Shown in pieces: positions 1 through 4,652 of a stretch of 5,854 bases of DNA. The DNA comes from Paracoccaceae bacterium. Its GTDB lineage: Bacteria > Pseudomonadota > Alphaproteobacteria > Rhodobacterales > Rhodobacteraceae. Each line of letters starts with the position of its first letter. The first letter of the stretch is position 1. The stretch covers positions 1-5,854 of the forward strand of contig SLKB01000017.1 in assembly GCA_007134805.1 (NCBI GenBank), in the 5' to 3' direction. The notes below the pieces were generated by a model. It was not told where the DNA came from, did not search any database, and worked only from the letters and a program-made list of their open reading frames with translations. A program made the translations under genes and the position numbers.

Positions 1-624
1 GCGATAGCTCGACGGCATGAACTGCAAATGCCCGAAAGCCCCCGCCCAGGAGCCGACCATCGCCGCCGGGTCGATCCGGCTGTCCTGAACGATTTTCAAC
101 GCGTCGATCAGTTGCGCCTCGAAAAACGCGCCGCGCCGCCCGTCGCGCGCTAGGGTCGCGAGCGTGGCAAGGGTCGGGGTACTCCCGCGATTGGCTCCGT
201 AGGAGGTTTCGATGCCCCAGATCGCCACAAGGATCTCCGGGGGCACGCCATGGCGGGCCGTGATCCTCTCGAGCGTTGCGCGATGCTGGCCGAGCGCGCG
301 CTGACCTTGCTGGATGCGCGCGGGCGTCACGGCCGTGTCGAGGTATTCCCACACGCGCGCGGCGAATTCGCTCTGGCGCTGATCGAGCGTCACGCTCTGG
401 GGCAGGTAGCGCAGATGCGGCCGGGCGCGGTCCAATGTCGCGCGGCCGACGCCCGTGGCCTCAGCGCGCGTTTCGAAGCCGGCCAGCCATTGCTCGAAGC
501 TTGCCCCGCGCGCAGCCACCCTGGTTTCGGCTCGCGCTTCTGGCCGGGGCGAGCGGTCGACATTCGCATCGCTGCATCCGGCAGGACCCAACAGAAGCGC
601 AAGAGCAAGGCCGAAAGCACGCAT
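1..624 (-). CDS. MltB-type lytic murein transglycosylase lipoprotein (partial, C-terminus beyond window)
   Basis: The gene is open from an ATG at 624 down to base 1, giving 208 codons with no stop; it runs off the left edge. Predicted role: non-hydrolytic cleavage of the MurNAc-GlcNAc bond of peptidoglycan in the periplasm, forming 1,6-anhydroMurNAc. Residues 1-17 are a short lipoprotein signal (basic start, Ala/Leu core, lipobox PAGC with Cys17). The MltB-like catalytic domain (SLT_2 type) begins near residue 43. It contains IWGIETSYGANRG with the presumed catalytic Glu139, the DGRRGAFFEAQLIDAL helix (161-176) and GSWAGAFGHLQFMPSSY (191-207). The start is supported by AGGA on the minus strand (634-637) nine bases upstream. 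It is a close paralogue of the divergently transcribed gene at 767-2014; whether it also has a peptidoglycan-binding tail cannot be seen. The family call is firm; the exact subfamily is less certain. Confidence 0.9.
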   Translation of the reverse strand, partial: MRAFGLALALLLGPAGCSDANVDRSPRPEARAETRVAARGASFEQWLAGFETRAEATGVGRATLDRARPHLRYLPQSVTLDQRQSEFAARVWEYLDTAVTPARIQQGQRALGQHRATLERITARHGVPPEILVAIWGIETSYGANRGSTPTLATLATLARDGRRGAFFEAQLIDALKIVQDSRIDPAAMVGSWAGAFGHLQFMPSSYR

Positions 625-653
625 GAGCAAGGGTCCTGGACAGCGACCTGACC

Positions 654-682
654 ATGCTACCGATCAAGACAGTGCAATCCAA
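654..682 (-). promoter_or_regulatory. candidate promoter of the leftward transglycosylase gene
   Basis: On the minus strand, TTGGAT (677-682) and TAGCAT (654-659) are separated by 17 bases, resembling sigma-70 -35 and -10 boxes at 3/6 and 4/6 matches. Transcription would begin near 647, about 22 bases before the ATG at 624. This is by-eye matching only, and alphaproteobacterial -10 boxes are poorly conserved. Confidence 0.3.
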
Positions 683-705
683 GCGTGAATACCTGCCAAG
701 GTCGC

Positions 706-734
706 TTAACAGCGCTGCAGGAATCCTGTAGCGT
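706..734 (+). promoter_or_regulatory. candidate promoter of the rightward transglycosylase gene
   Basis: TTAACA (706-711, 5/6 match to TTGACA) is followed after 17 bases by TAGCGT (729-734, 3/6 match to TATAAT). A start near 741 would leave a leader of about 26 bases containing the ribosome binding site. The -35 is good and the -10 is weak. It would sit beside, not overlapping, the candidate promoter for the divergent gene. Confidence 0.3.
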
Positions 735-749
735 CGATCAAAACCCCAC

Positions 750-758
750 AAGAGGTGA
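750..758 (+). promoter_or_regulatory. Shine-Dalgarno site that fixes the 767 start
   Basis: AAGAGGTGA (750-758) is a strong match to the anti-SD of 16S rRNA and lies eight bases before the ATG at 767. An in-frame GTG at 755 lies inside this motif, so it could not use it as its ribosome binding site. The ATG is therefore preferred. Confidence 0.7.
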
Positions 759-766
759 GCAGTGCC

Positions 767-2014
767 ATGTTTCTTTCCCGACGCAGCCTTCTGGCGGGGC
801 TCTCGACCCTGCCGCTTTCCGCCTGCCTTGGAGGGGGCGCGCCGATGAGCGGTCCCCGAGCAGCGCCCGCCATGCGCGCGCAGGCGAACCCGGAGTTTGA
901 CAACTGGAAGGCCGCGTTCCGGACGCGTGCGGGCGCGGCCGGCATCCCGTCGTCCGTGCTGGATCCTGCGCTGAATTCAGCAGGTTTTCTGCCTGATGTC
1001 ATCTCGCGCGACCGGCGGCAGGCCGAATTCACCCGCACGCTCGAGGATTATCTGGGCATCGCGGTATCGCCCGAACGGCTGAGCAATGGGCGCGCGGCCC
1101 TGTCGCGCCACATGAGCACCCTGCGGGCAATAGAATCGCGATTCGGGGTCGAGCCGGAGGTGATCACGGCGATCTGGGGACTCGAGTCGCGCTATGGCGC
1201 CGAGCGCGGTGACATCCCGGTGATCTCGGCCCTCGCGACGCTCGCCTTTGACGGGCGTCGCGGCGCGTTCTTCGAGAGCCAGCTGATCGCGGCGCTCCGC
1301 ATCCTGCAGCGCGGCGACACGAGCATGCAGAATCTGCGCGGCTCTTGGGCGGGGGCGATGGGGCATACGCAATTCATCCCGACGACCTTTCAGGAATATG
1401 CCGTCGATTTCACGGGCGATGGCCGGCGCGACATCTGGGCAGAGGATCCGAGCGACGCGCTCGCGTCGGCTGCGAACTACCTCAACCGGATGGGGTGGCG
1501 ACGCGGGCAGCCCTGGGGGGTCGAGGCGCGCCTGCCCGAAGGTTTCGACATGGCCGCAGCCGGGCGCGGCTCCACCCGCGCGGTGCAGGCCTGGTCCGCT
1601 GCGGGGGTGCGCGATATGGACGGGCGCGCGATTCCAGATCACGGGCCGGCCTCGGTTCTGACCCCCGATGGGCCGCAAGGGCCCGCCTTCGTCATCTTCC
1701 GCAACTTTTCAGTCTTGATGCGATACAACAATTCCGAGTTCTATGTCATTGGTATCGGGCATCTTTCGGACCGTATCCGCGGTGGCGGGCCAATCCGCGG
1801 CGCGTTCCAGCCCGACCGGTTCGGCCTTCGCCTCGGCGATCGGCAGGAGATCCAGCGCCGCCTCACCACGGCCGGGTTTGATACCCAGGGCGCTGATGGT
1901 GTGATCGGCCCGAACTCGGAAGCCGCGATCCGGGCCTGGCAGCAGGCGCGCGGGCAGGCCGTAACGGGCCAGCCGTCGCGCGCGCTGCTGGAGGCGTTGC
2001 GACAGGGCGCATGA
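767..2014 (+). CDS. MltB-type lytic murein transglycosylase with C-terminal peptidoglycan-binding domain; probable Tat lipoprotein
   Basis: A complete 415-residue protein from the ATG at 767. Predicted to cleave peptidoglycan glycan strands in the periplasm by the lytic transglycosylase reaction. The N-terminus carries SRRSLLAGL (residues 4-12, twin-arginine-like) then lipobox LSAC with Cys20, suggesting a Tat-exported lipoprotein. The MltB-like catalytic domain spans about 41-341, with IWGLESRYGAERG holding the presumed catalytic Glu140, DGRRGAFFESQLI (162-174), GSWAGAMGHTQFIPTTF (192-208) and the DFTGDGRRDIW segment (214-224). A PG_binding_1-type domain covers about 351-412 (LGDRQEIQRRL ... 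DGVIGPNSEAAIRAWQ). Domain order and length fit full-length MltB_2-type proteins. A GTG 12 bases upstream is in frame but overlaps the Shine-Dalgarno site, so the shorter form is chosen. It is divergent from its paralogue at 1-624 and convergent with the aldolase gene. Confidence 0.93.
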   Translation: MFLSRRSLLAGLSTLPLSACLGGGAPMSGPRAAPAMRAQANPEFDNWKAAFRTRAGAAGIPSSVLDPALNSAGFLPDVISRDRRQAEFTRTLEDYLGIAVSPERLSNGRAALSRHMSTLRAIESRFGVEPEVITAIWGLESRYGAERGDIPVISALATLAFDGRRGAFFESQLIAALRILQRGDTSMQNLRGSWAGAMGHTQFIPTTFQEYAVDFTGDGRRDIWAEDPSDALASAANYLNRMGWRRGQPWGVEARLPEGFDMAAAGRGSTRAVQAWSAAGVRDMDGRAIPDHGPASVLTPDGPQGPAFVIFRNFSVLMRYNNSEFYVIGIGHLSDRIRGGGPIRGAFQPDRFGLRLGDRQEIQRRLTTAGFDTQGADGVIGPNSEAAIRAWQQARGQAVTGQPSRALLEALRQGA

Positions 2015-2022
2015 CGCAGATC

Positions 2023-2055
2023 GCGTGGGCGGCGCGCGATGGCGCCCGCCCGCGC
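2023..2055. terminator. GC-rich hairpin between convergent genes, possible bidirectional terminator
   Basis: Arms 2023-2035 and 2042-2055 pair over 13 base pairs (one T-G wobble, one bulged C at 2047) around the six-base loop 2036-2041. It begins nine bases after the stop at 2014 and lies 17 bases beyond the stop of the opposing aldolase gene. Neither side has a T-tract, so it is not a canonical intrinsic terminator. It could still halt or protect both transcripts. Confidence 0.5.
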
Positions 2056-2071
2056 GCAGGGCCAAGTGGGG

Positions 2072-3001
2072 TCAGGCCTTGCCCTTGTAGATCTCGATCA
2101 GCTTGCCCAGCATCTCGAGCGCATCCTCGCGCGAGCGCTGGAAGCTGTTGCGCCCGATGATCGATCCGTTGCCGCCGCCATCACGGATGGCGCGCGCATC
2201 GTCAAAGACCGAGTCAGTTCCCTTTTTCGCGCCGCCTGAAAACACGACAATCCGCCGGCCGTTGAAGCTTGCCTCCATGCAATGCTTCACCCGCGCGGTC
2301 TGCGTGGCGATGTCGATGCCCTGATCCTCATAGACCTTCTTCGCCTCGGGCAGCATGAGATGGTCCGTCGACAGCTTGATCTTGATGATATGCGCGCCCA
2401 GAAGTGCGGCGATCTGTGCCGCATAGGCCGCGACATCGATGCCGGTTTCGCCGTCCTTGGTCACTGCCTCGCCGCGGGGATAGGACCAGATGACCGTGGC
2501 GACGCCTTTCGCGGCGGCCTCCTCGCGCATGGCCGAGATCTCTTCGAACATGTCGAGCGCACAGTCCGAGCCGGGATAGATCGTGAAACCGATCGCCGAG
2601 CAGCCCAGCCGCAACGCGTCATCGACCGAGCCGGTGATCGCCTGATTCTTGCCCGCTGTGCCCGACATCAGGGAATTGGCGGAATTGACCTTCAGGATGG
2701 TCGGGATCTGGCCGGCATAGGTGTCGGCCCCGGCCTCGATCATGCCCAGGGGTGCTGCATAGGCGTTCAGGCCCGCGTCGATGGCCAGCTGGAAGTGGTA
2801 ATGCGGATCATAGGCGGCCGGGTTGGGGGCGAAGCTGCGCGCGGGCCCATGCTCGAACCCCTGATCGACCGGCAGGATGATCATCTTGCCTGTGCCGCCG
2901 AGCTTGCCGTTCATGAGCATACGGCAGAGATTGGCTTTCACGCCGGGCTGCTCGCCCTCGTAATTCGAGAGGATCTTCTGGACGACACGGGTCGCGCGCA
3001 T
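2072..3001 (-). CDS. fbaB: class I fructose-bisphosphate aldolase (DhnA/FbaB type)
   Basis: A complete 309-residue cytosolic protein. Predicted to convert fructose 1,6-bisphosphate reversibly to dihydroxyacetone phosphate and glyceraldehyde 3-phosphate through a lysine Schiff base, serving glycolysis and gluconeogenesis. It is a TIM barrel of the DeoC/FbaB group. Visible motifs are PVDQGFEHGP (44-53), IWSYPRGE (171-178), GETGIDVAAYAAQIAALLGAHIIKIK (184-209), where K207 or K209 is the likely Schiff-base lysine, and the phosphate-binding segments VFSGGAKKG (253-261) and GSIIGRNSFQRS (279-290). The ATG at 3001 is backed by AGGAG on the minus strand (3009-3013) seven bases upstream. It appears monocistronic, ending against the convergent transglycosylase gene. 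Other members of this superfamily act on different aldol substrates, but the GRNSFQ and SGGAKKG motifs fit the aldolase. The symbol is by family resemblance. Confidence 0.9.
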   Translation of the reverse strand: MRATRVVQKILSNYEGEQPGVKANLCRMLMNGKLGGTGKMIILPVDQGFEHGPARSFAPNPAAYDPHYHFQLAIDAGLNAYAAPLGMIEAGADTYAGQIPTILKVNSANSLMSGTAGKNQAITGSVDDALRLGCSAIGFTIYPGSDCALDMFEEISAMREEAAAKGVATVIWSYPRGEAVTKDGETGIDVAAYAAQIAALLGAHIIKIKLSTDHLMLPEAKKVYEDQGIDIATQTARVKHCMEASFNGRRIVVFSGGAKKGTDSVFDDARAIRDGGGNGSIIGRNSFQRSREDALEMLGKLIEIYKGKA

Positions 3002-3008
3002 GACAATG

Positions 3009-3013
3009 CTCCT
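3009..3013 (-). promoter_or_regulatory. Shine-Dalgarno site of the aldolase gene
   Basis: AGGAG on the minus strand, seven bases before the ATG ending at 3001, gives clear support for that start. Confidence 0.65.
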
Positions 3014-3040
3014 GTGCTGATGCTTTGCTTGAAGGGGGTA

Positions 3041-3069
3041 ATCGGCTTGGGCGCACCATACAATGTCAA
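3041..3069 (-). promoter_or_regulatory. candidate aldolase promoter with a consensus -35 box
   Basis: The minus strand has an exact TTGACA at 3064-3069. At the usual 17-base spacing the -10 would be GCCGAT (3041-3046), which matches TATAAT at only two positions. The -35 is convincing and the -10 is not. An alternative TATGGT lies closer by but without a good -35. The leader would be about 30-35 bases. Confidence 0.3.
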
Positions 3070-3092
3070 TTATGCGTCCAGCCAGACTGGTA

Positions 3093-3106
3093 GCGCAAAA
3101 ACGCGC
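3093..3106 (-). terminator. weak hairpin and T-run downstream of the tRNA
   Basis: On the minus strand a run of five T sits between two GCGC arms (four base pairs). It lies about 85 bases past the tRNA 3' end and upstream of the candidate aldolase promoter. The T-run is in the loop rather than after a stem, so this is a poor intrinsic terminator. It is listed only because it is the sole T-run in the gap. Confidence 0.15.
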
Positions 3107-3122
3107 CTGCCTCTGCCGCGGT

Positions 3123-3182
3123 GCTCCTGGACCATTTGTTCTTGGGCCATGTGCTCCCGGGTCAAGCGTTCTGCGACCATGC
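3123..3182. repeat. four-copy degenerate 15-bp tandem repeat
   Basis: Four consecutive 15-base units, at 3123-3137, 3138-3152, 3153-3167 and 3168-3182, keep exact phase. An approximate consensus is GYTCYYGGRCCATKT. Units 1, 2 and 4 share CCAT at the same offset; unit 3 has diverged there. All begin G(C/T)TC. The array ends eight bases before the 3' end of the tRNA gene. It lies in non-coding sequence between the tRNA and the aldolase upstream region. Its function is unknown. Confidence 0.6.
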
Positions 3183-3189
3183 CGGGAAC

Positions 3190-3263
3190 TGGAGCGGGTG
3201 AAGGGAATCGAACCCTCGTCGTCAGCTTGGGAAGCTGCTGCTCTACCATTGAGCTACACCCGC
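3190..3263 (-). tRNA. tRNA-Gly, anticodon CCC
   Basis: A full 74-base cloverleaf on the minus strand including encoded CCA. Acceptor GCGGGTG (3257-3263) pairs with CACCCGC. The D arm is GCTC/GAGC with loop AATGGTA, the anticodon loop is TTCCCAA with CCC at 3229-3231, and the T arm is GAGGG-TTCGATT-CCCTT. It is followed by discriminator T and CCA. It reads GGG glycine codons. The first anticodon-stem pair would be G27-A43, a mismatch; the other four pair normally. The gene lies 46 bases downstream of ssb on the same strand. Confidence 0.95.
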
Positions 3264-3273
3264 GGCGCATTTC

Positions 3274-3302
3274 GCTTTAGCCTGCGCGCCCCAACCCGTC
3301 AA
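3274..3302 (-). promoter_or_regulatory. candidate promoter of tRNA-Gly
   Basis: On the minus strand TTGACG (3297-3302, 5/6) and TAAAGC (3274-3279, 3/6) are exactly 17 bases apart in the 46-base gap between ssb and the tRNA. Transcription would start near 3267, leaving a 5' leader of only about four bases. This suggests independent tRNA expression, although read-through from ssb is also possible. Confidence 0.45.
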
Positions 3303-3309
3303 GCCGGGA

Positions 3310-3780
3310 TCAGAAGGGGATCTCGTCATCCATATCCGCGGGTCCGGCGGGCGCCTGGCTGCGGCCCGAGCCATACCCGCCACGTTCGGGCGTCTCATAG
3401 TCCGGGCTGCTGCCGCCGCCACTGTCGCCCCGCCCGCCAAGCATCGTCAGTTCACCCTTGTAGGGGCGCAGCACGATCTCGGTGGTGTAGCGGTCCGCGC
3501 CCGACTGGTCCTGCCATTTCCGGGTCTCCAGCTGACCCTCGATATAGACCGTGGAGCCTTTGCGCAGATATTGCTCGGCAATCCGGACGAGCGGTTCGGC
3601 AAAGATCGCGACACTGTGCCACTCGGTCTTCTCCCGGTTCTCGCCCGTGCTCCGGTCGCGCCAGCGCTCCGAGGTGGCGATGCGCAGATTGCACACCTTG
3701 CCACCATTCTGAAAGCTGCGCACTTCCGGGTCGCGGCCCAGGTTGCCAATGAGAATGACCTTGTTCACCGATCCTGCCAT
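3310..3780 (-). CDS. ssb: single-stranded DNA-binding protein SSB
   Basis: A complete 156-residue protein that coats single-stranded DNA during replication, recombination and repair. The N-terminal OB fold (about 4-110) shows [16 protein letters not shown] (6-21), the WHSVAIF strand (54-60), [14 protein letters not shown] (71-84) and a KWQDQSG-type segment. Trp40, Trp54 and Trp89 sit where SSB aromatic residues stack on DNA. Residues 116-148 form a Gly/Ser/Pro-rich linker, and the protein ends in the acidic tip MDDEIPF, which recruits partner proteins. Length is within the bacterial SSB range. The ATG at 3780 has AGAGGA (3785-3790) four bases upstream, a slightly short but usable spacing. The gene is divergent from the transglycosylase at 3966. 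No GAAC/GTTC-N7 type alphaproteobacterial LexA box is visible upstream. Confidence 0.97.
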   Translation of the reverse strand: MAGSVNKVILIGNLGRDPEVRSFQNGGKVCNLRIATSERWRDRSTGENREKTEWHSVAIFAEPLVRIAEQYLRKGSTVYIEGQLETRKWQDQSGADRYTTEIVLRPYKGELTMLGGRGDSGGGSSPDYETPERGGYGSGRSQAPAGPADMDDEIPF

Positions 3781-3828
3781 GGGGTCCTCTTGCGGTTGTA
3801 GCGATTCCCCACGGCGTGCGCGGGACCT

Positions 3829-3851
3829 CGCCCCTTATCGCGCAAGGGGCG
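3829..3851. repeat. perfect inverted repeat inside the predicted ssb promoter
   Basis: CGCCCCTT (3829-3836) and AAGGGGCG (3844-3851) form an eight-base-pair perfect stem with a seven-base loop. It covers part of the -10 and much of the spacer of the candidate ssb promoter, lying about 49 bases before the ssb start. It could be an operator or a hairpin at the 5' end of the transcript. Its role is not known. Confidence 0.55.
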
Positions 3852-3862
3852 TGTGGTCGCAA
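3834..3862 (-). promoter_or_regulatory. candidate ssb promoter
   Basis: The minus strand has TTGCGA (3857-3862, 4/6 match to -35) and GATAAG (3834-3839, 4/6 match to -10) with 17-base spacing. A start near 3827 would give a leader of about 47 bases. The inverted repeat 3829-3851 overlaps it. Confidence 0.4.
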
Positions 3863-3906
3863 TACATAGCCGCGTCAAGGCGGAAGGGGTCTGGGGGCTT
3901 GGGGCT

Positions 3907-3931
3907 GGAAATTTCCGCCGTTTCGCATAAA
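3907..3931 (+). promoter_or_regulatory. palindrome and possible -10 upstream of the SLT-type gene
   Basis: GGAAATTTCC (3907-3916) is a perfect ten-base palindrome. CATAAA (3926-3931) resembles a -10 box and would start transcription near 3938, about 28 bases before the ATG at 3966. No good -35 sits at 17 bases, so the palindrome occupies the -35 to spacer region. A regulator-dependent promoter is possible but unproven. Confidence 0.25.
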
Positions 3932-3965
3932 CTGCGCAAAACGAGGGACAGGGACACGCGACACG

Positions 3966-4580
3966 ATGCGGCGCAGGATGGCGTTCACTCTGCTGCTGGC
4001 GGCCGGCCTGATGGCTGGCGCGATGCCGAGCGCAGCCTTCTCGCAGGGGCTGAACCTCTCCGGTGGCAGCGGGGGCAGTTCGGCGCTCGACCGCATGCGG
4101 TCAGCGAGCCGGGTCATCGATGGGCGCCTGTCCGAGCAATATTCGGCCTCTGCCCGGCTCCTGCCGAAATCCGAGCGGCGCGAGGCAAGCATCCCGCGCT
4201 ACACCGGGCGGTATCAGGGCGAGTTCCTTGGCCTCGCCCGGGCAGCGGCGCGGCGCTACAGCATTCCCGAGGATCTCTTCCTGCGGCTTGTCCAGCAGGA
4301 AAGCGGCTGGAATCCGGCCGCGGTATCGCACAAGGGGGCCACGGGGCTTGCCCAGTTGATGCCGGGCACGGCGCAGCTTCTGCGGGTCGATGCGAATGAT
4401 CCGCGCCAGAACCTCGAAGGGGGCGCGCGCTACCTGCGGATGATGTATGACAAGTTCGGCGACTGGCGTCTGGCGCTGGCCGCCTATAATGCGGGCCCTG
4501 GTGCGGTCGAGCGGCATGGCGGCGTGCCGCCCTATGCCGAGACGCAGCATTATGTCCGGGTGATCCTGGGTGCAGGCTGA
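3966..4580 (+). CDS. secreted SLT-type lytic transglycosylase
   Basis: A complete 204-residue protein predicted to be periplasmic and to cleave peptidoglycan glycan strands. Residues 1 to about 27 form a signal peptide: MRRR, a hydrophobic core from 5 to 20, then PSAAFSQG. No lipobox Cys is present, so it should be soluble. After a Gly/Ser-rich stretch and a basic linker, the SLT domain covers about 88-200. It contains [10 protein letters not shown] with presumed catalytic Glu112, [16 protein letters not shown] (121-136), the [16 protein letters not shown] helix (149-164) and [13 protein letters not shown] (169-181). This is a compact single-domain enzyme, unrelated in fold subfamily to the MltB-like genes at the left. 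The start at 3966 has AGGGA (3950-3954) 11 bases upstream; an internal ATG at 3978 lacks a good site. It may be co-transcribed with the aminotransferase gene 72 bases downstream. Confidence 0.92.
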   Translation: MRRRMAFTLLLAAGLMAGAMPSAAFSQGLNLSGGSGGSSALDRMRSASRVIDGRLSEQYSASARLLPKSERREASIPRYTGRYQGEFLGLARAAARRYSIPEDLFLRLVQQESGWNPAAVSHKGATGLAQLMPGTAQLLRVDANDPRQNLEGGARYLRMMYDKFGDWRLALAAYNAGPGAVERHGGVPPYAETQHYVRVILGAG

Positions 4581-4652
4581 ATGTCTGGCCGGGGGCTTGC
4601 CTCTGATCCTGCGCCTCGTCACACTATGCGATGACCTTTGACTGGACCCTTC

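Noticed and set aside
250..651. 133-residue reading frame on the plus strand at the left
   Set aside because: It is antisense to the truncated MltB-like gene, whose open frame continues to base 1 with conserved motifs.
755..766. GTG at 755 as the start of the rightward transglycosylase
   Set aside because: It overlaps the best Shine-Dalgarno motif; the ATG at 767 is correctly spaced and begins a better signal peptide.
977..1678. 233-residue reading frame on the minus strand inside the rightward transglycosylase
   Set aside because: It is a shadow of the real gene; the opposite strand shows the full catalytic and binding motifs.
3123..3182. CRISPR array
   Set aside because: The units are contiguous 15-mers with no spacers and are degenerate; no cas gene is nearby.
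3070..3270. 66-residue reading frame on the minus strand beginning MRRGCSSMVEQQLPK
   Set aside because: It reads through the tRNA-Gly gene and the tandem repeat. SSMVEQ...RVRFPSPAP peptides are a well-known artefact of translating tRNA genes.
2282..3280. 332-residue reading frame on the plus strand
   Set aside because: It is antisense to the aldolase gene and runs into the tRNA region, with Arg/Asp/Gly-rich composition and no motif.
3063..3752. 229-residue reading frame on the plus strand
   Set aside because: It crosses the tRNA on the antisense strand (VKGIEPSSSAWEAAALPLSYTRG, another common tRNA artefact) and then runs antisense to ssb.
3781..3965. SOS (LexA) box upstream of ssb
   Set aside because: No GAAC or GTTC pair with seven-base spacing was found in this gap.
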